Origin: Dyadobacter sp.
Lineage (GTDB): Bacteria > Bacteroidota > Bacteroidia > Cytophagales > Spirosomataceae
Assembly: GCF_017744695.1 (NCBI RefSeq)
Contig: NZ_JAGIAS010000011.1
Span: 1-64,000 of the forward strand
Reading direction: 5' to 3'
Length of the DNA: 64,000 nt
Below are positions 24,919-34,557 of this stretch, piece after piece. The notes beneath the pieces were generated by a model that was not told the origin of the DNA, did not search any database, and was given only the letters and a program-made list of their open reading frames with translations. Every line of letters begins with the position of its first letter. Position 1 is the stretch's first letter. The translations under genes were made by a program, and so were the position numbers.

Positions 24919-26019
24919 ATGAAAGCGAAGAGCTATTTTGCCATTGGCGGGCGTCACGGACTGCTACTATTACTCGGGTTAGCATCTGCTTGCAACAAAC
25001 CCGACAAACCGCAGCAGGTAGATACCAAGGATACCGACGTCGCATTCCGCACCGACACGGTAGCACTTCGAAATTTCGAACAGGAATTGCAATTCACCGG
25101 TTCGGTATCTTTCGACGAAAAGAAAGTCGACAAGGTTTACCCGATTGTGAGCGGGAATGTGATCGATGTACGGGCTGATCTGGGGGCATATGTCAAAAAA
25201 GGACAGGTGATCGCCACGCTGCAAAGCGGTGATGTGAGCAACGTCCTCAAAGACCACAACAGCGCCAAAGCCAACTATGACATTGCCAAACGCAATGCAG
25301 ACAATGTCGAACAGCTTTACAAAACCAAGTTTTCCTCTGAAACAGATCTGGTGAATGCGCGCAAGCAACTGGAAATAGCCGGTTCGGAGCTGGAACGGTC
25401 AGCGCAAATGTTGAAACTCTACGGTGGAAAGCCGTCGGCCAATCAACCGGTTTTCCTGGTAAAAGCGCCGGAAAGCGGCTTCGTCGTCCAGCGTAACATC
25501 AATTCCAATATGCAGATACGTCCCGACAACGCCGACCCGCTTTTTATCATATCCGACCTGACAGACGTTTGGGTGATGATCAATATTTACGAATCTGACG
25601 TCCAATCAGTGAAAGAGGGCCAGTTGGTCGACATTACGACCCTGGCATATCCCGGACGAACTTTCACAGGTAAGATCGCCAACATCGGGCAAATGGTGGA
25701 CGATGATACCAAAGTCGTTCAGGCGCGCGTGGTACTCTCCAATTCAGACCGGGCATTGAAACCCAACATGTTCTGTACTGTCAAGCTGCGCGTTGAAAAG
25801 CCGGATAAGATGCTGGCCGTAAACCCGATCTCAGTTATTTTCAGCCAGGACCGCTACTTTGTAATCCGTGAAAATGGGCCGGACAAGTACGAATCGGTTC
25901 CTGTGGAAATCCTGAAAAACACTTCCAGGTTCATGTACGTGAAGGGAAACCTCCGGCACGGGGACAAGGTCGTGACCGAAGGGGCATTGATGCTTTTCAG
26001 CGAACTAACCGATAACTAG
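24919..26019 (+). CDS. RND periplasmic adaptor (membrane fusion protein), lipoprotein
   Basis: This 366-residue HlyD-family adaptor links the pump to the channel. Its lipoprotein signal ends at Cys25 (LLLLLGLASA, then CNKPDKP). The order of domains is barrel-like edge strands (LQFTGSVSFDEKKVDKVYPI), a biotinyl-lipoyl domain (GNVIDVRADLGAYVKKGQVI), a short coiled-coil hairpin (SAKANYDIAKRNADNVEQLY to KQLEIAGSELERS), and a second lipoyl half (VKAPESGFVVQRNINSNMQI). The beta barrel (PLFIISDLTDVWVMINIYES) and the C-terminal membrane-proximal part follow. No methionine- or histidine-rich metal-binding tail is visible, unlike some CusB adaptors, so it gives no direct hint of the metal. Confidence 0.9.
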   Translation: MKAKSYFAIGGRHGLLLLLGLASACNKPDKPQQVDTKDTDVAFRTDTVALRNFEQELQFTGSVSFDEKKVDKVYPIVSGNVIDVRADLGAYVKKGQVIATLQSGDVSNVLKDHNSAKANYDIAKRNADNVEQLYKTKFSSETDLVNARKQLEIAGSELERSAQMLKLYGGKPSANQPVFLVKAPESGFVVQRNINSNMQIRPDNADPLFIISDLTDVWVMINIYESDVQSVKEGQLVDITTLAYPGRTFTGKIANIGQMVDDDTKVVQARVVLSNSDRALKPNMFCTVKLRVEKPDKMLAVNPISVIFSQDRYFVIRENGPDKYESVPVEILKNTSRFMYVKGNLRHGDKVVTEGALMLFSELTDN

Positions 26020-26021
26020 GG

Positions 26022-29000
26022 ATGGACAAACTGATCAAAAGCATTATCGGGTTCTCGCTTAAACACAAGGCCATCATCTTTTTTCTGACACTACTCGTGG
26101 TGGTCGCCGGCGCGATAAGCTTCTATTTCACGCCGGTGGAAGCCTATCCCGACGTGACAAATACCGAAGTGGTGATCATCACCCAGTGGCCGGGCCGGAG
26201 CGCCGAGGAGGTGGAACGGTTTATTTCCGTACCGATCGAAACGGAAATGAATTCAATCAGCCACAAATCGGCCTTGCGATCGATCAATCTCTTTGGGCTT
26301 TCATTTATCAAAATTGTCTTTGAAGACGGCGTCGACGGGTTTTATGCGCGGATGGAAGCCTCACAGAAGCTGGCAAATGTGAACCTGCCCGAGGGGGTGG
26401 ATGCGGAAATACAACCTCCTGCCGGTCCTACCGGCGAAATATACCGCTACACCCTGGAATCCAGGACCCGGACAAACACCGAGCTGAAAACCATTGAGGA
26501 TTGGGTCATTGAGAAAAATATCAAAGCTGTTTCGGGCGTGGCCGACGTGGTGAGCTTTGGCGGGCATGTGAAGACCTTCGAAGTAAGCATTAACCCGAGC
26601 CTGCTCGCCAGGTACGGCCTTACCGCGCTCGACGTGTACGGTGCGCTTCAACGCGCGAATGTGAACGTAGGCGGTGATGTGCTCCGGCAGGGGCAGCAAG
26701 CGTTTGTTGTGCGCGGGATAGGTATTGTCACCAGCGTGGCCGACATCGAAAAAATCATCATCAAAAACCTGAACGGAGTACCTATCCGCATGACGAACGT
26801 CGGCGTGGTACACCAGTCGGCCTTGCCGCAGCTTGGGATCGTGGGCCGCGATGCGCACGACGACGTGGTGGAGGGCATTGTGCTCATGCGCAAGGGCGAA
26901 AACCCCGGCGATGTATTGCCCAGATTGAAGGCCAAGATCGATTACCTGAACACGGTCGCGCTGCCTTCCGATGTCAGGATCAAGGTTTTCTACGACCGTA
27001 CCGAACTGAATGAGCATACCCTGCATACTGTTGCCGAGAATGTGGCGATGGGTATCACGCTGGTGACAGTGATCTTGCTCATTTTCCTGGCCGACTGGCG
27101 CACGACCATCACCGTCGCGCTCGTCATTCCGCTTGCATTGCTATTCGCATTTATTCTCATGCGCGCCAAAGGCATGAGCGCTAACCTGCTCTCCATCGGG
27201 GCGATCGACTTCGGGATCATCATCGACGGAGCAGTTGTGATGGTGGAGGGCCTTTTTGTAATGCTCGCGCATTGGGCCGAGCATGAGGGAATGGAGAAGT
27301 TCAACAAGCGGGCCAAGCTGGGAAGGATTTTGAAGTCGGCGCTGGAAATGGGTAAATCCATCCTCGTCTCGAAACTGATCATTATCACGGCTTTATTGCC
27401 TATTTTCTCATTTCAAAAAGTAGAAGGAAAACTTTTCAGCCCGCTGGCATTTACCATGGGATTTGCATTGCTCGGCGCATTGCTGCTCGCATTGACATTC
27501 GTGCCGGTCATGAGCAGCATTTTATTGAACAAAAACGTCCGGGAGCGCCATAACCCACTGATCGAGTGGCTTAACCGCCGGTACGCTCCCCTGCTCGACC
27601 ACGTGATGCAGCACCCGAAGCGGGCCGTTCTTACCGCGCTGATTGCTTTGAGCGCTGCTATTTTCTCCTTTCGCTGGGTGGGTTCGGAGTTTTTGCCGCA
27701 TTTGAACGAGGGTTCCATTTACGTCAGGGCCAGTATGCCGCTTTCGGTGAGCCTGGAAGACAGTTACCATTACACCCGTAAGTTCAGGCAGATCTTCGAA
27801 CAATTTCCAGAGGTCAGAGGGGTGATCTCGCAAACGGGCCGTCCCAACGACGGTACCGATGCAACGGGCTTTTTCAACCAGGAATTTTTCGTGGACCTTT
27901 TCCCGAAAGAAGAATGGAAGCGTAAAATAACCAAGGAAGAGCTTATCAACGAAATGCAAGCTAAACTCGCAGTTTACAAAGGAATCGATTTCGGCTTTTC
28001 GCAGCCTATTTCCGACAATGTGGAAGAAGCCGTCTCCGGTGTTAAGGGCTCAATTGCCGTCAAGATCACGGGCGACGACCTGAATATACTCGACCAAAAA
28101 GCCGACCAGGTGTACGCCCAGCTCGGAACCGTTCGCGGTATTGAAGACCTGGGCATTTTCCGCAACCTGGGACAGCCCGAACTTCGCATCACCCTTAACC
28201 CGGACAAAATGGCCCAATACGGCGTGGATGCCGCCGACGCTAACGCGGTCATTGAAATGGCGATCGGCGGTAAGGCAGTAAGCCAGGTCTATGAGGGGGA
28301 GCGCAAATTCGACCTGCGTCTGCGTTACGCGGAACCCTATCGATCAAGCATTGACCAGATTGGCAACCTGCTGGTACCAACCCTGAATGGCGGAAAAATT
28401 CCGCTGAAAGAGTTGGCTGTGATCCGGAATCAGGCAGGGCCCGCTTTCATTTACCGCGAGGACAATGCCCGCTTTATCGCCGTCAAGTTCTCCGTTCGCG
28501 GCCGTGACCTGGGCAGCGCCGTGGACGAGGCTCGCGGAAAGGTATCCGACCACGTGAAACTTGATAAAGGCTACGAAATCAAATGGAACGGTGAGTTCGA
28601 AAATCAGGAGCGGGCCGAGAAACAGCTGATGGTAGTAGTACCGATCAGTATTTTGCTGATCTTTTTCATCTTGTTCGCCTCATTCGGCAATACACTGGAC
28701 TCATTGCTGGTGCTGCTCAACGTGCCCTTCGCGCTGATCGGCGGCATTGCCGCGCTGCTCATTACCGGCGTCAATTTCAGCATTTCGGCGGGGGTTGGTT
28801 TTATTGCCCTGTTTGGCGTGGCTACGCAGGATGGCGTGATCCTGGTTAACAAATTCCGGCACAACCTGCACGCGGGCATGACGCTCGTAGAGGCAATCAA
28901 AGACGGTGCCCGTTCGCGCCTCCGCCCGGTGATCATGACGGCCCTGATGGCTTCGCTGGGATTGCTTCCGGCTGCATTGAGCACCGGCATTGGCTCGGAG

Positions 29001-29138
29001 ACCCAAAAACCACTGGCCATTGTGGTGATCGGCGGGCTTATGACAGCTACCCTGCTCTCGCTGCTCATCCTGCCGACTATCTACGAATACATTTACAGTA
29101 GCCGCGAAAAACGAAAGAAATTACTGGAAGACAGCTAA
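26022..29138 (+). CDS. Heavy-metal efflux RND pump, CzcA-type
   Basis: This 1,038-residue inner-membrane proton/metal antiporter has twelve membrane helices. The N-terminal helix plus periplasmic loop (FYFTPVEAYPDVTNTEVVII) begins the usual RND order. Helix 4 carries IDFGIIIDGAVVMVEG at about residues 395-410. The DFG...DGAV..VE signature is the one seen in CzcA-like divalent-cation pumps and differs from the helix-4 motif of the Cu/Ag pump CusA. Zinc, cobalt, cadmium or nickel is therefore more likely than copper. The second half repeats the fold (INLGVGFIALFGVATQDG-like region near 920-940). It starts 2 bases after the adaptor stop, indicating tight translational coupling. Metal choice is inference from the motif. 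Confidence 0.9.
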   Translation: MDKLIKSIIGFSLKHKAIIFFLTLLVVVAGAISFYFTPVEAYPDVTNTEVVIITQWPGRSAEEVERFISVPIETEMNSISHKSALRSINLFGLSFIKIVFEDGVDGFYARMEASQKLANVNLPEGVDAEIQPPAGPTGEIYRYTLESRTRTNTELKTIEDWVIEKNIKAVSGVADVVSFGGHVKTFEVSINPSLLARYGLTALDVYGALQRANVNVGGDVLRQGQQAFVVRGIGIVTSVADIEKIIIKNLNGVPIRMTNVGVVHQSALPQLGIVGRDAHDDVVEGIVLMRKGENPGDVLPRLKAKIDYLNTVALPSDVRIKVFYDRTELNEHTLHTVAENVAMGITLVTVILLIFLADWRTTITVALVIPLALLFAFILMRAKGMSANLLSIGAIDFGIIIDGAVVMVEGLFVMLAHWAEHEGMEKFNKRAKLGRILKSALEMGKSILVSKLIIITALLPIFSFQKVEGKLFSPLAFTMGFALLGALLLALTFVPVMSSILLNKNVRERHNPLIEWLNRRYAPLLDHVMQHPKRAVLTALIALSAAIFSFRWVGSEFLPHLNEGSIYVRASMPLSVSLEDSYHYTRKFRQIFEQFPEVRGVISQTGRPNDGTDATGFFNQEFFVDLFPKEEWKRKITKEELINEMQAKLAVYKGIDFGFSQPISDNVEEAVSGVKGSIAVKITGDDLNILDQKADQVYAQLGTVRGIEDLGIFRNLGQPELRITLNPDKMAQYGVDAADANAVIEMAIGGKAVSQVYEGERKFDLRLRYAEPYRSSIDQIGNLLVPTLNGGKIPLKELAVIRNQAGPAFIYREDNARFIAVKFSVRGRDLGSAVDEARGKVSDHVKLDKGYEIKWNGEFENQERAEKQLMVVVPISILLIFFILFASFGNTLDSLLVLLNVPFALIGGIAALLITGVNFSISAGVGFIALFGVATQDGVILVNKFRHNLHAGMTLVEAIKDGARSRLRPVIMTALMASLGLLPAALSTGIGSETQKPLAIVVIGGLMTATLLSLLILPTIYEYIYSSREKRKKLLEDS

Positions 29139-29187
29139 ATATGACCGTTATGGAGTATACTATCACATAACGTCATGCGGCCTCCAC

Positions 29188-31791
29188 ATGATTATGAACT
29201 CTGCCAGGACAAAAATATCTCTCAAATACCCCACGTTCATCGCGGAGCATCTGCGCATTATCGTGCAGTTTTTGATCGGTGCATTTTTCATCGCGATAGC
29301 AGGCTGGTTCCTCGCCCATCAGGGTCGCGAGCTCGCCGACGTGCAGTCCTTCATCGGTAGAGCCTCCCTGGGGTGGCTTGTTGCGGGCGTATTGCTGGTT
29401 GTGTGCTACGTGATGGCCCAGGCATGGATGTATAAATGTGCATTCCGTTCCGTCGGCGCGGGAGTATCTATGTCCGCATGCCTGATGCTGTTCCTGAAAA
29501 GAAACCTGGTCAGTGTATTCCTGCCGGCTGGCGGCGTTTCGGCGCTGGCGTTCTTTTCACAAGACATAAAGCGGCACGGCACCAGTCAGGAGCAAATCAA
29601 TCTTGCCTCCACGATCTACGGCTTTGTGGGGATCCTCACCGTGCTGATCGTCGCTATACCTGCATTTAGCTGGGCTGCGATGGTCAGTCCGATAGCAAAC
29701 AGCGCCTGGGGTAGTCTGCTGATCGTCACGCTGGCGACCGCAGCGCTATTCCTGCTTTACCGGGCCGTTCGCGCCAAAAGCCGGTTCTACATCTGGCTCT
29801 CGCAGAAATTACCTTCATTGGCGCAGTTTCTGCAACAACTGCTGTCCGGTCAGGTACGTGTGCGGCCTATGCTGGCCACAGTTGCGGTGAGCATGCTGAT
29901 CGAATGCATCGGCATCGCGCACTTGTATGTTTCCATGTGTGCACTACACATCGAGCCTTCCATTTTTGCCGCCGTGATCGCTTATGTGGTCTCCGTTATT
30001 TTCATGCTGGCATCGCCCTTTCTCCGCGGAATGGGCGCGGTGGAGTTATCGACGGCCTATCTGCTTGGCCAATTGGGCCTGTCGGAGGACCAGGCCGTTG
30101 CCACTACCCTTCTGTACCGCATTTTCGAGTTCTGGCTTCCTTTGCTATCAGGCATTTTCGCATTTCTGCGCCCTGCCAACCGGTTCTTGATGAGAATCAT
30201 CCCCGCTTTCCTGCTGCTGACACTAGGCCTTGTTAACATTCTTTCGGCGCTCACGCCGGCGATTGCCGAACGGCTCCATGCCCTGGAATCCGTCATCCCG
30301 ATCGGCGTCGTCACCGCTTCCAATTACTTTGTTTTCGCAGCTGGTCTGTTGCTGCTGGTGGTGGCAGCATTTCTACTCAAAGGATTACAGAACGCCTGGT
30401 ATTTCGCCGTCTTACTGGCCGTCTTATCCTGTATAGGCCACCTCACCAAAGCATTGGACTACGAGGAAGCCGCTCTTTCGGCGTGCGTGGTGGTGCTGTT
30501 GATCCTAACCCGAAAGCAGTACAATGTCAGGACCAATCAGCGACTGGGATTTGTCGGGGTCAGTGTGTCCTTGCTGGCCACCGCCCTGGCGCTGGTATAT
30601 GGCATTGCCGGCTTTTATTTCTTAGACCAATCCCACTTCGGCATCGATTTCAGCATTCGGGAGTCGGTACGATACACATTCAGCAACTTTTTTCTGCTGG
30701 AAACTCCGCTCCTCCCCCACGACAAGTTCGCTGCGGGGTTCCTGCATTCGATCCGGCTGTTGGGGTTTTCGAGTATGGCTTTCCTGATTTATACCCTCGC
30801 CAGGCCCTACGCACACTTCCTCGATCCGGACGAAGCGGATCTGCCCGAAGCCCGGTCGATGGTAGAGAAATTCGGTACGGGTAGTCTGGATTATTTCAAA
30901 ACCTACCCCGATAAACTGATCTTCTGGTCAACCCGTCGCACCGGCTTCATTGCTTACCGTCTTTCCGGAAAATTTGCATTTGTATTGGAAACACCCGTTG
31001 CCTCGTCGGAAAGCGAAAAGAAAGCGTGCATCCGGGAATTCGACCGATATTGTTACCGGTCCGGCCTGAAAAGCGTGTACTACCGGGTCCCGGAACCACA
31101 ATTGGGTTTATTTCAACGAAAGAGAAGCGTTTTTCTCGGTCAGGAAGCCGTTGTAGACCTGCGCAATTTTACGCTCGAAGGCCCCTCCCGAAAATCGATC
31201 CGCAATGCTATCTCGAAAATGCGCGGATTGGGTTACCGCCCGGTAATCTATCAGCCGCCGGTAGCTGAATCCGTATTGGCACAGCTTGCAAATATTTCGG
31301 CAAGATGGCTCCAATCCACTGACCGTACCGAACTTGTTTTCTCGCAGGGGCTCTTCGATTTGGAGGAACTACGGAGCCAGGAGATCATCACCGCCGAAAG
31401 CCCCCAGGGAGAGCTTGCAGGATTTCTGAACATTATCCCGGATTTTGCGCCGGGGGAAGCCACCTACGACCTGATCCGTAAACTGCCCGACGCGGCCGGC
31501 GGCACAATCGACTTCCTGATGGTAGCTATGTTTGATCATCTCAAATCAGCGGGCTTCCAAACGGTCAACCTGGGCCTTGCGCCCATGTCCGGCTTACAGG
31601 ACGCGACCCGTCTTCCCGACAAATCGGTCAAATTCGCCTACGAGCGATTGCGTTCCTTTGCCCACTACAAAGGCCTGCGCGAATTCAAAGACAAATTTTC
31701 CCCCTCCTGGCGCAATCAATACATGGTCTACGACGAAGACTACGATCTGATCGGTATCACCAGCGCCTTGTCAAGGGTATTCAGGCCGTAG
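29188..31791 (+). CDS. MprF-like lysyl-phospholipid synthase/flippase
   Basis: This 867-residue membrane enzyme adds an amino acid from charged tRNA to a phospholipid and flips the product outward, lowering surface negative charge and giving resistance to cationic peptides. The N-terminal part (about 20-330) is the UPF0104-type flippase domain with many helices (WMYKCAFRSVGAG, LKRNLVSVFLPAGGVSALAF, GMGAVELSTAYLLGQLGL). More helices run to about 540. The cytosolic C-terminal domain (about 565-860) is the DUF2156 GNAT-like catalytic domain (FIAYRLSGKFAFVLETP, SKMRGLGYRPVIYQPP, GTIDFLMVAMFDHLKSAGFQ). It follows the pump after 49 bases and may be co-transcribed, which would link metal export with surface charge change. 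The amino acid used is unknown. Confidence 0.85.
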   Translation: MIMNSARTKISLKYPTFIAEHLRIIVQFLIGAFFIAIAGWFLAHQGRELADVQSFIGRASLGWLVAGVLLVVCYVMAQAWMYKCAFRSVGAGVSMSACLMLFLKRNLVSVFLPAGGVSALAFFSQDIKRHGTSQEQINLASTIYGFVGILTVLIVAIPAFSWAAMVSPIANSAWGSLLIVTLATAALFLLYRAVRAKSRFYIWLSQKLPSLAQFLQQLLSGQVRVRPMLATVAVSMLIECIGIAHLYVSMCALHIEPSIFAAVIAYVVSVIFMLASPFLRGMGAVELSTAYLLGQLGLSEDQAVATTLLYRIFEFWLPLLSGIFAFLRPANRFLMRIIPAFLLLTLGLVNILSALTPAIAERLHALESVIPIGVVTASNYFVFAAGLLLLVVAAFLLKGLQNAWYFAVLLAVLSCIGHLTKALDYEEAALSACVVVLLILTRKQYNVRTNQRLGFVGVSVSLLATALALVYGIAGFYFLDQSHFGIDFSIRESVRYTFSNFFLLETPLLPHDKFAAGFLHSIRLLGFSSMAFLIYTLARPYAHFLDPDEADLPEARSMVEKFGTGSLDYFKTYPDKLIFWSTRRTGFIAYRLSGKFAFVLETPVASSESEKKACIREFDRYCYRSGLKSVYYRVPEPQLGLFQRKRSVFLGQEAVVDLRNFTLEGPSRKSIRNAISKMRGLGYRPVIYQPPVAESVLAQLANISARWLQSTDRTELVFSQGLFDLEELRSQEIITAESPQGELAGFLNIIPDFAPGEATYDLIRKLPDAAGGTIDFLMVAMFDHLKSAGFQTVNLGLAPMSGLQDATRLPDKSVKFAYERLRSFAHYKGLREFKDKFSPSWRNQYMVYDEDYDLIGITSALSRVFRP

Positions 31792-31826
31792 CCATGCTAC
31801 GAAATTGCTTATCGTTCGAATTGGAA

Positions 31827-34010
31827 TTACAGGATAAGTTTGAAACCACCATTATATACGAATCCGTCGGTTGGTGCCCAGATATCAGCGAAATGCGGGT
31901 TTGGGATTGTACCGGTGTACATGGGTTCAAAATGACTTTGCCTTGCATCGAGGAAGTTTTCAAAATTGACAAACAGGCTAAAATGCTTCCAGCGTCGTTC
32001 GGCAGAGATACCCATCATCCAGTAGGATGGCTTTTTACTTCCGTCCCTGATTGTTTGATTTCCGACATAGAATAACTCGTAGCCCACCCGCAGCTTCTCA
32101 TCGATTTCATACAGCACCGTGGTATACAGCCGGTTTCTGGACGTGAATGGATTTTGCCGGACGTCGGGGTTGCCGGCGACAGGACTATAATTTGTTTTGG
32201 CATCAATGAAAGTATAACCCAGATACAGCGACAGATCATCATAGGAGAGCTTCGCATTCGTTTCCATTCCTCTTGAAACCAGGCGCCCGGCGGCGTTGTA
32301 GAAATGGTACAGCCCGTCAGCGGAAGGGCTGTCTGCCAGCAAAAGGGCATGGTTCAACCGGGTATAGAAAAACAATTGATTGACCGAGAGGTTAATCTGC
32401 TCGGAGAGCTGCGTCCGGTAATTGATATCAATACTCCCACCCAGCGAAGCTTCGTTTCGGATGGCGGTAGTATTAATTGGCTGAATAGCGCGGAAGGCTT
32501 GTTCCTCGGCTTCCTCGGTGAAAATTGTTGGGGCTTTATATCCCATTCCCGATGTGGCCCGCATCGTAACTGCGGGTGAAATTTTGTAAAGTGCTGAAAT
32601 ACGTGGTAAGGCAAACACCCTGCCGCGACTCAGGTAATCAATTCTCAAACCGCTTTCCAGCACAAACCTGGCGGACGGCTTCCAGTTGCTTTGTGCAAAG
32701 ACACCGGCGGTGTTTAGCGAATAGTCCAGCGGAAGCTTTCCCGGGTTCCGTTGATGAAACTGGTCGGTCCATAAGTTAGCACCCAGCACCCACTCAAACA
32801 CCGGGTCGGGGCGACTGTATGACAGTTCGGAGAAGGTCGCAACCTGGTGCCCTCCAAAGTAATAGTCGGGGCGTGTCAGATCCCTTGCAAAATAACCAAT
32901 GCCGTTTTTAAGGGACAGTATATCTTTGTTGGCCAATGTTTTATCAAAGCGCAACTGGGTCGAAAGCCGGTTGGTTTTGTTTCCCTCATAGTATTGATGC
33001 GTACTATCTGCCTGGTCCTTTATTACCTGCATATCCCCACCCAGCCGGTCTTCAAAGCTGCCATTAATGCCGAAACTGATTTTTGTGGAAGCATTTAAAT
33101 ACCAAAACCATTTTGGGTTGACTGTGTAACGCGTATAATGCGGCAGGTCGGAGAAGCCATCTTTATTGACATCATATGCCGCCTGGCTATTTCGGGATGC
33201 GTACAATGTGAGCCCTGTTTTGCCGTATTTTTCACTGTAAAAGCTGCTGACATCCAACGCCCCGGTTTGATTAATATTAGCCAAAAATGAAAGCTCCCGC
33301 TCTGTGGAAGGTTCCTTCGTGACCAGATTGATCAATCCGGCAATTGCGCCGCCGCCATACAGGGTTGACGATGATCCTTTGACAAGCTCAATGCGTTTCA
33401 AATTCAGCGGGGGAATTTGCAGAATACTTAAACCGCTCGCAAACCCGGAATATAGGGGGAAACCATCTTGAAGCAGCTGGGTGTAACGGCCATCGAGCCC
33501 TTGAATGCGGATAGTGGCATTGGCAGAAGTAGGCGAAGTTTGTTGGGTTTGAATCCCCGTGCTCTCCGAGAGGGCCATGCGGATATTGCTGGGTTGCATG
33601 CTGGCCTTTTCATCCAATTCCCCGGCTGAAATCACCTCGATCCGGGTTGGAATGTCGCTGATAGTACGACTGCTACGGGTTGCAGACACTGTCACTTCAC
33701 CCAACTCTTCACCGGCTGTGGATAGTGCAATCCGAATCGTGTCGTTCGTTGACATGGGAAAAGTCAACTCATTCAGGGCCGTTTTATAACCCATCAGCCT
33801 GGTAGTGACCTGAAACGAGCCATCGGGTATGTCGGTCATGACAGCCAGTCCGCTTTCATCGGCAGTTGCACCGCGGTTTAACTTGATAATCTGGACAGTA
33901 GCGCCGGGTAAAGGAGCCAAGGACTGCGCATCCACGACGCGGGCGCGCAACATGGATTGTCCCAGTGCCGACGTCGTTATCAGCACAGCAAAAACAGAAA
34001 GGAATTTCAT
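31827..34010 (-). CDS. TonB-dependent outer-membrane receptor (vitamin/siderophore/metal type)
   Basis: This 727-residue receptor has a start at the Met of KFLSVFAVLITTSALGQ, a clean signal peptide. An in-frame extension to 34154 has no signal character. A carboxypeptidase-like domain (RARVVDAQSLAPLPGATVQI, at about 20-105) precedes a plug (VTVSATRSSRTISDIPTRIE, then IRIQGLDGRYTQLLQDGFPL and LVKGSSSTLYGGGAIAGLIN). A barrel of around 22 strands follows, ending VYNGGFKLIL. It is a short, FecA/BtuB-like receptor rather than SusC. It converges with the MprF gene, with 35 bases between them. Proximity to the metal pump suggests metal or siderophore uptake, but no specific ligand can be read. Confidence 0.85.
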   Translation of the reverse strand: MKFLSVFAVLITTSALGQSMLRARVVDAQSLAPLPGATVQIIKLNRGATADESGLAVMTDIPDGSFQVTTRLMGYKTALNELTFPMSTNDTIRIALSTAGEELGEVTVSATRSSRTISDIPTRIEVISAGELDEKASMQPSNIRMALSESTGIQTQQTSPTSANATIRIQGLDGRYTQLLQDGFPLYSGFASGLSILQIPPLNLKRIELVKGSSSTLYGGGAIAGLINLVTKEPSTERELSFLANINQTGALDVSSFYSEKYGKTGLTLYASRNSQAAYDVNKDGFSDLPHYTRYTVNPKWFWYLNASTKISFGINGSFEDRLGGDMQVIKDQADSTHQYYEGNKTNRLSTQLRFDKTLANKDILSLKNGIGYFARDLTRPDYYFGGHQVATFSELSYSRPDPVFEWVLGANLWTDQFHQRNPGKLPLDYSLNTAGVFAQSNWKPSARFVLESGLRIDYLSRGRVFALPRISALYKISPAVTMRATSGMGYKAPTIFTEEAEEQAFRAIQPINTTAIRNEASLGGSIDINYRTQLSEQINLSVNQLFFYTRLNHALLLADSPSADGLYHFYNAAGRLVSRGMETNAKLSYDDLSLYLGYTFIDAKTNYSPVAGNPDVRQNPFTSRNRLYTTVLYEIDEKLRVGYELFYVGNQTIRDGSKKPSYWMMGISAERRWKHFSLFVNFENFLDARQSHFEPMYTGTIPNPHFADIWAPTDGFVYNGGFKLIL

Positions 34011-34083
34011 GAAATAGCATTTAGATTGGACAACAAAGCCAAACCTTCCGATTACAGAAGGCCCATGTGGGTTCATTGCCGGT

Positions 34084-34401
34084 CTAAATCCGCCATTGGC
34101 AACATCGCAGGAAAATCCGAGGCTGCCAGTGCCATCGCTGATGGCCGTATGCAATTGTGAATAATCGTTCAGAGAACTTTCGAACCCCTTGCTTCGGTTT
34201 GCACGGGACTACCACGCCCGACGCCCGGGAGGGTGAAACGACGGTGGTTTGAAACTGATCCCGTATGTACTCAACAGGTAAATACGTGTCCCATTCGTCA
34301 CCCCAGCTATTGGATATGCCTTCTGTGTTCACTTCAAAAACCGAAATGAACATACCTATCATCAGAACAGGCAAGAGCCAGAGTCGCCAGCGTAACTTCA
34401 T
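34084..34401 (-). CDS. Hypothetical small membrane-anchored protein, uncertain
   Basis: This is a 105-codon ORF with ATG start and a clear N-terminal membrane helix (RWRLWLLPVLMIGMFISVFE). A soluble segment follows (NTEGISNSWGDEWDTYLPVE, YIRDQFQTTVV). The last 40 residues are unusually Arg/Trp/Cys-rich and look less like protein, so the true gene may end in a frameshift or the ORF may be partly fortuitous. It lies 73 bases upstream of the TonB receptor on the same strand, where a small accessory protein would fit. No family is recognised. Confidence 0.35.
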   Translation of the reverse strand: MKLRWRLWLLPVLMIGMFISVFEVNTEGISNSWGDEWDTYLPVEYIRDQFQTTVVSPSRASGVVVPCKPKQGVRKFSERLFTIAYGHQRWHWQPRIFLRCCQWRI

Positions 34402-34446
34402 GCAATGAAATTACTAGTTTTTCCTACTTAAAATTAAACCGTCCAT

Positions 34447-34454
34447 TAGTTTTG
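34447..34454 (+). promoter_or_regulatory. Candidate promoter of the histidine kinase operon
   Basis: TAGTTTTG is an exact match to the Bacteroidota -7 consensus TAnnTTTG. A T-rich -33 region (GTTTTTCC, 34417-34424) lies about 22 bases upstream. It sits about 65 bases before the first possible ATG (34519) and 104 bases before the preferred ATG (34558) of the kinase gene. Confidence 0.45.
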
Positions 34455-34557
34455 CCTGCTATTTGCATTTTACACATCAAGAGCCGTCATCAACACATTT
34501 CCACTACTGAACATCAAGATGCCTTCCCAATTTTGTCTTAAACCAAATCCGAAAGGC

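Noticed and set aside
26022..29138. Copper/silver specificity (CusA) for the RND pump
   Set aside because: The helix-4 motif IDFGIIIDGAVVMVE is of the divalent CzcA type, so a Cus name was not assigned.
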